A stretch of DNA of 64,000 nt from Calditrichia bacterium (GTDB lineage Bacteria; Calditrichota; Calditrichia; RBG-13-44-9; J075): NCBI GenBank assembly GCA_028284905.1, contig JANQQU010000084.1:62001-126000 (forward strand), in the 5' to 3' direction. Below the pieces are notes generated by a model. The model was given only the letters and a program-made list of their open reading frames with translations, did no database searches and was not told where the DNA came from. Shown one piece after another: positions 61,904 to 64,000 of this stretch. Made by a program: the position numbers and the translations under genes. Numbering within the stretch: position 1 is the stretch's first letter; the number at the start of each line of letters is the position of its first letter.

Positions 61904-62401
61904 TTAAACTGCCCCGATTTTTCCATAACTGCTTCTGCTCTCCAACGTCTTTAATAGCGTCAATAAGCGCTCGATAAAAACTTGATCTTTTTCAATGAGA
62001 CGCCGTACTAATTCCCGAAAAGTAATATGCCCTTCATTTTCATGGAGCCCTTTTCTTTCCCAGTTTTCCCGGGGCAAGCTCTCGACGATTTGTTGAAGCG
62101 CGGAACGCTGTTTGACAAATAGTGATTGTATTTCCGCGGGAGAAAAGCTTTTGTTTTTATTAAGCTTCTGGGGATTTATTACTGGCAGATACGGGTGTTG
62201 TTCAGAAAGAATTTTCTTTAAACGAAATTCAATCACCTCATCCTGAATCTCAGTAAGTGTAAGGAAAATCGTGTTGATCTCTGCAAAAATCTCGGTATCA
62301 GCAGCTTGCGGTTGATTGGAAAAGGGTGCGATCTTTTGTAAAATTGATTGGTATTGATTGAAATTGCCCACGATGGACTGAATTAAAACTTTAACATCCA
62401 T
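61904..62401 (-). CDS. DinB-like helical-bundle protein
   Basis: A 165-residue helical protein resembling the DinB/YfiT-like four-helix bundle: EIQDEVIEFRLKKILSEQHPYLP, SLPRENWERKGLHENEGHITFRELVRRLIEKD. In typical members three histidines bind a metal; here the first and last positions look like Gln/Asp, leaving an incomplete set, so it may not bind metal. It is minus-strand and alone, convergent with PAP2. Function unknown. Confidence 0.65.
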   Translation of the reverse strand: MDVKVLIQSIVGNFNQYQSILQKIAPFSNQPQAADTEIFAEINTIFLTLTEIQDEVIEFRLKKILSEQHPYLPVINPQKLNKNKSFSPAEIQSLFVKQRSALQQIVESLPRENWERKGLHENEGHITFRELVRRLIEKDQVFIERLLTLLKTLESRSSYGKIGAV

Positions 62402-62638
62402 TGTTAAAAATCTTCCAAGGTTATTTTTCAGGAATTCTAAGCCCTTCTAATTAATGCCGAGCAGATATAAATGTGATGATTGGAATCACAAGCAGGGAAA
62501 TATCTATAAATGAAAACTGCAATTTTCAACGATATAATGTTGATTTTTTTATGATTACGAAACCGCTAAGAATTGTTTCGTAATTTGCGCGAATTTGATT
62601 ACATTTCGACTTTATTAACCTGTGTCTGAGGAGAGATT

Positions 62639-63877
62639 ATGAGCGAAAGCAATCTGGAAAAAATTTACCAACGCTTGGGCCATCTGGAAAATGATATGAT
62701 TGAATTTCAGAAGTCTATAACTGCCATCCCGGCTTTGAGTCCCAAGAATGGGGGCAGTGGTGAATTGGAAAAAGTGTTGTTTATAAAACGTTTTTTAGAA
62801 GAAAATGGCGTATCAGATATTACTCGTTTGGATGCACCGGACCCGGATGCGCAAGATGGTGTTCGGCCCAGTTTGATTGCCAGAATCAAAGGCCGCTCCA
62901 ATGAAAAAACAATTTGGCTGATGGCGCATAGCGATGTTGTGCCGGAAGGCGATTTAAAACGCTGGGATTCAAATCCCTGGGAATGCGTGGTTGCCGATGG
63001 CAAAATTTATGGCAGAGGCACCGAAGATAATCAACAGGGGCTTACCAGCAGTATTTTTACATTGCTGGCTTTTTTACAGGAAGGCATTCAACCAGCTTAT
63101 GACCTATGTGTGATTGTCGCAGCTGATGAAGAAACCGGATCCGAGTTGGGGCTGGACTATATTTTAGAAAATCACGGAGAATTATTCCGGCCGGATGACC
63201 TCATAATAGTGCCGGATGCCGGTTTGCCGGATAGCACCATGATTGAAATCGCCGAGAAGTCGATCCTTTGGTTGCGCTTTGTAACCCATGGCAAACAATG
63301 CCATGCGAGTGAACCGGAAAAGGGGATCAACGCATTTAAAGCCGCTTCCCATCTGGTTACCCGGCTGGAGGAATTATATGAGCAATTCGACGACCGCGAT
63401 GAATTATTCGCACCACCGATTAGCACCTTTGAACCGACCCAAAAGGACGCAAATGTGCCGAATGTAAATACGATTCCCGGCGAAGATGTTTTTTACCTGG
63501 ATTGCCGTATTTTACCGCAATACCCGGTAGAGGCTGTAATGACAGCTGTGAAAAAGATTTGTGCAGGCGTCGAGAAAGATTTTTCCGTAAAGATCGATAT
63601 TTCAACGACGCAGGTCGCCGAAGCAGCACCGCCAACACCAGCGGATGCGGAAATTGTCTCTCTCGTAAAGAATGGCATTAAATCAGTTTATGGTGTAGAG
63701 GCGAAACCGATGGGAATTGGCGGGGGAACTGTGGCTACGTTTTTTCGTCGGAAGGGGTTAAACGCGGTCGTTTGGTCTACATTAGATGAAACCTGTCACC
63801 AGCCGAACGAGTATTGCGTCATTGAATATATGGTGAATGACGCCCGGGTTTTTGCGAACGTTTGCCTGGAAGCATAA
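62639..63877 (+). CDS. M20 family metallopeptidase
   Basis: A 412-residue di-zinc peptidase/deacylase (ArgE/DapE/ACY1 group). Motifs: WLMAHSDVVPEGD (His, Asp), YGRGTEDNQQGLTS with a bridging Asp, the catalytic VAADEETGSELG with Glu-Glu, a lid domain (about 205-315) and the C-terminal His in ETCHQPNEYC. It is probably an aminoacyl-peptide or dipeptide hydrolase; substrate not certain. Ribosome site GAGGAGAG precedes the ATG. It is the last gene in the window. Confidence 0.93.
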   Translation: MSESNLEKIYQRLGHLENDMIEFQKSITAIPALSPKNGGSGELEKVLFIKRFLEENGVSDITRLDAPDPDAQDGVRPSLIARIKGRSNEKTIWLMAHSDVVPEGDLKRWDSNPWECVVADGKIYGRGTEDNQQGLTSSIFTLLAFLQEGIQPAYDLCVIVAADEETGSELGLDYILENHGELFRPDDLIIVPDAGLPDSTMIEIAEKSILWLRFVTHGKQCHASEPEKGINAFKAASHLVTRLEELYEQFDDRDELFAPPISTFEPTQKDANVPNVNTIPGEDVFYLDCRILPQYPVEAVMTAVKKICAGVEKDFSVKIDISTTQVAEAAPPTPADAEIVSLVKNGIKSVYGVEAKPMGIGGGTVATFFRRKGLNAVVWSTLDETCHQPNEYCVIEYMVNDARVFANVCLEA

Positions 63878-63944
63878 GCGGCACATCGCTGCTTCTTCAC
63901 ATAGATGTCATATAATTGTTATGCTTATTGTTTAAGTTTTTTGT

Positions 63945-63985
63945 AGCAAATTCAAAGATTAAATTTTTTGGTTTTTGAATTTGCT
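63945..63985 (+). terminator. Hairpin near the window end
   Basis: AGCAAATTCAAA (63945-63956) pairs with TTTGAATTTGCT (63974-63985), 67 bp after the M20 peptidase stop, followed by a T-rich stretch. Likely its terminator. Confidence 0.6.
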
Positions 63986-64000
63986 TTAACTTATTGTTTT

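Overview
The window is a dense chromosomal segment from a Gram-negative bacterium, most likely of the FCB (Fibrobacterota-Chlorobiota-Bacteroidota) side of the tree, with Calditrichota/KSB1-like lineages my best guess. Reasons: a secreted FG-GAP protein ends in a type-A C-terminal sorting domain of the type IX secretion kind (NYPNPFNP motif); there is an ExbB/ExbD/TonB system and a CpoB-like lipoprotein, which imply an outer membrane; the GlmU-like enzyme is of the alternative FCB type; and an MglA/roadblock GTPase system is present. The phylum is inference from gene content; no rRNA is present. Codon use looks uniform and I see no prophage or insertion sequence.

Layout. 1-2.6 kb: end of the division cluster (ftsQ end, ftsA, ftsZ). 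3-12 kb: a hybrid sensor kinase, a radical-SAM-like protein lacking its cluster cysteines, an eIF2B-family protein, a response regulator, cdsA and a TPR protein. 12.6-20 kb: a PLP enzyme, a CHASE2 adenylate cyclase and a 1169-residue FG-GAP/ASPIC secreted protein. 20-24 kb (minus strand): apgM and a second hybrid kinase. 24.6-30.8 kb: a nine-gene signalling operon (kinase, receiver, PATAN/DUF4388 and roadblock proteins, HAMP sensor, MglB-like, MglA GTPase). 31-36.7 kb: peptidase, CtpA, and exbB with three exbD copies plus tonB. 36.8-48.9 kb: envelope and purine genes (alternative glmU, ldcA, purN-purH, mreB-mreC-mreD-PBP2-rodA, lgt, cpoB). 49-52 kb: pyrR-pyrB-pyrC behind a PyrR attenuator. 52-56 kb: a helical protein, dnaK, grpE, csrA. 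56.2-57 kb: tadA between tRNA-Ser(GGA) and tRNA-Arg(ACG). 57-64 kb: DHH phosphoesterase, Nudix, a STAS/RsbW-like/receiver partner-switching set, PAP2, a DinB-like protein and an M20 peptidase.

Two things stand out. First, the PBP2 gene carries two in-frame insertions of exactly 67 codons each (43891-44091 and 45310-45510). They can be aligned to each other without gaps, and removing both restores a normal 628-residue PBP2; this looks like a small invasive protein-coding element. Second, the 24.6-30.8 kb operon joins a two-component pair to an MglA/MglB GTPase through PATAN, roadblock and HAMP proteins, several linked by stop/start overlaps. It looks like an uncharacterised GTPase-centred polarity or signalling pathway.

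Regulatory elements seen include good sigma70-like promoters before purN and exbB, a PyrR-binding hairpin with attenuator, and about a dozen intrinsic terminators or hairpins.
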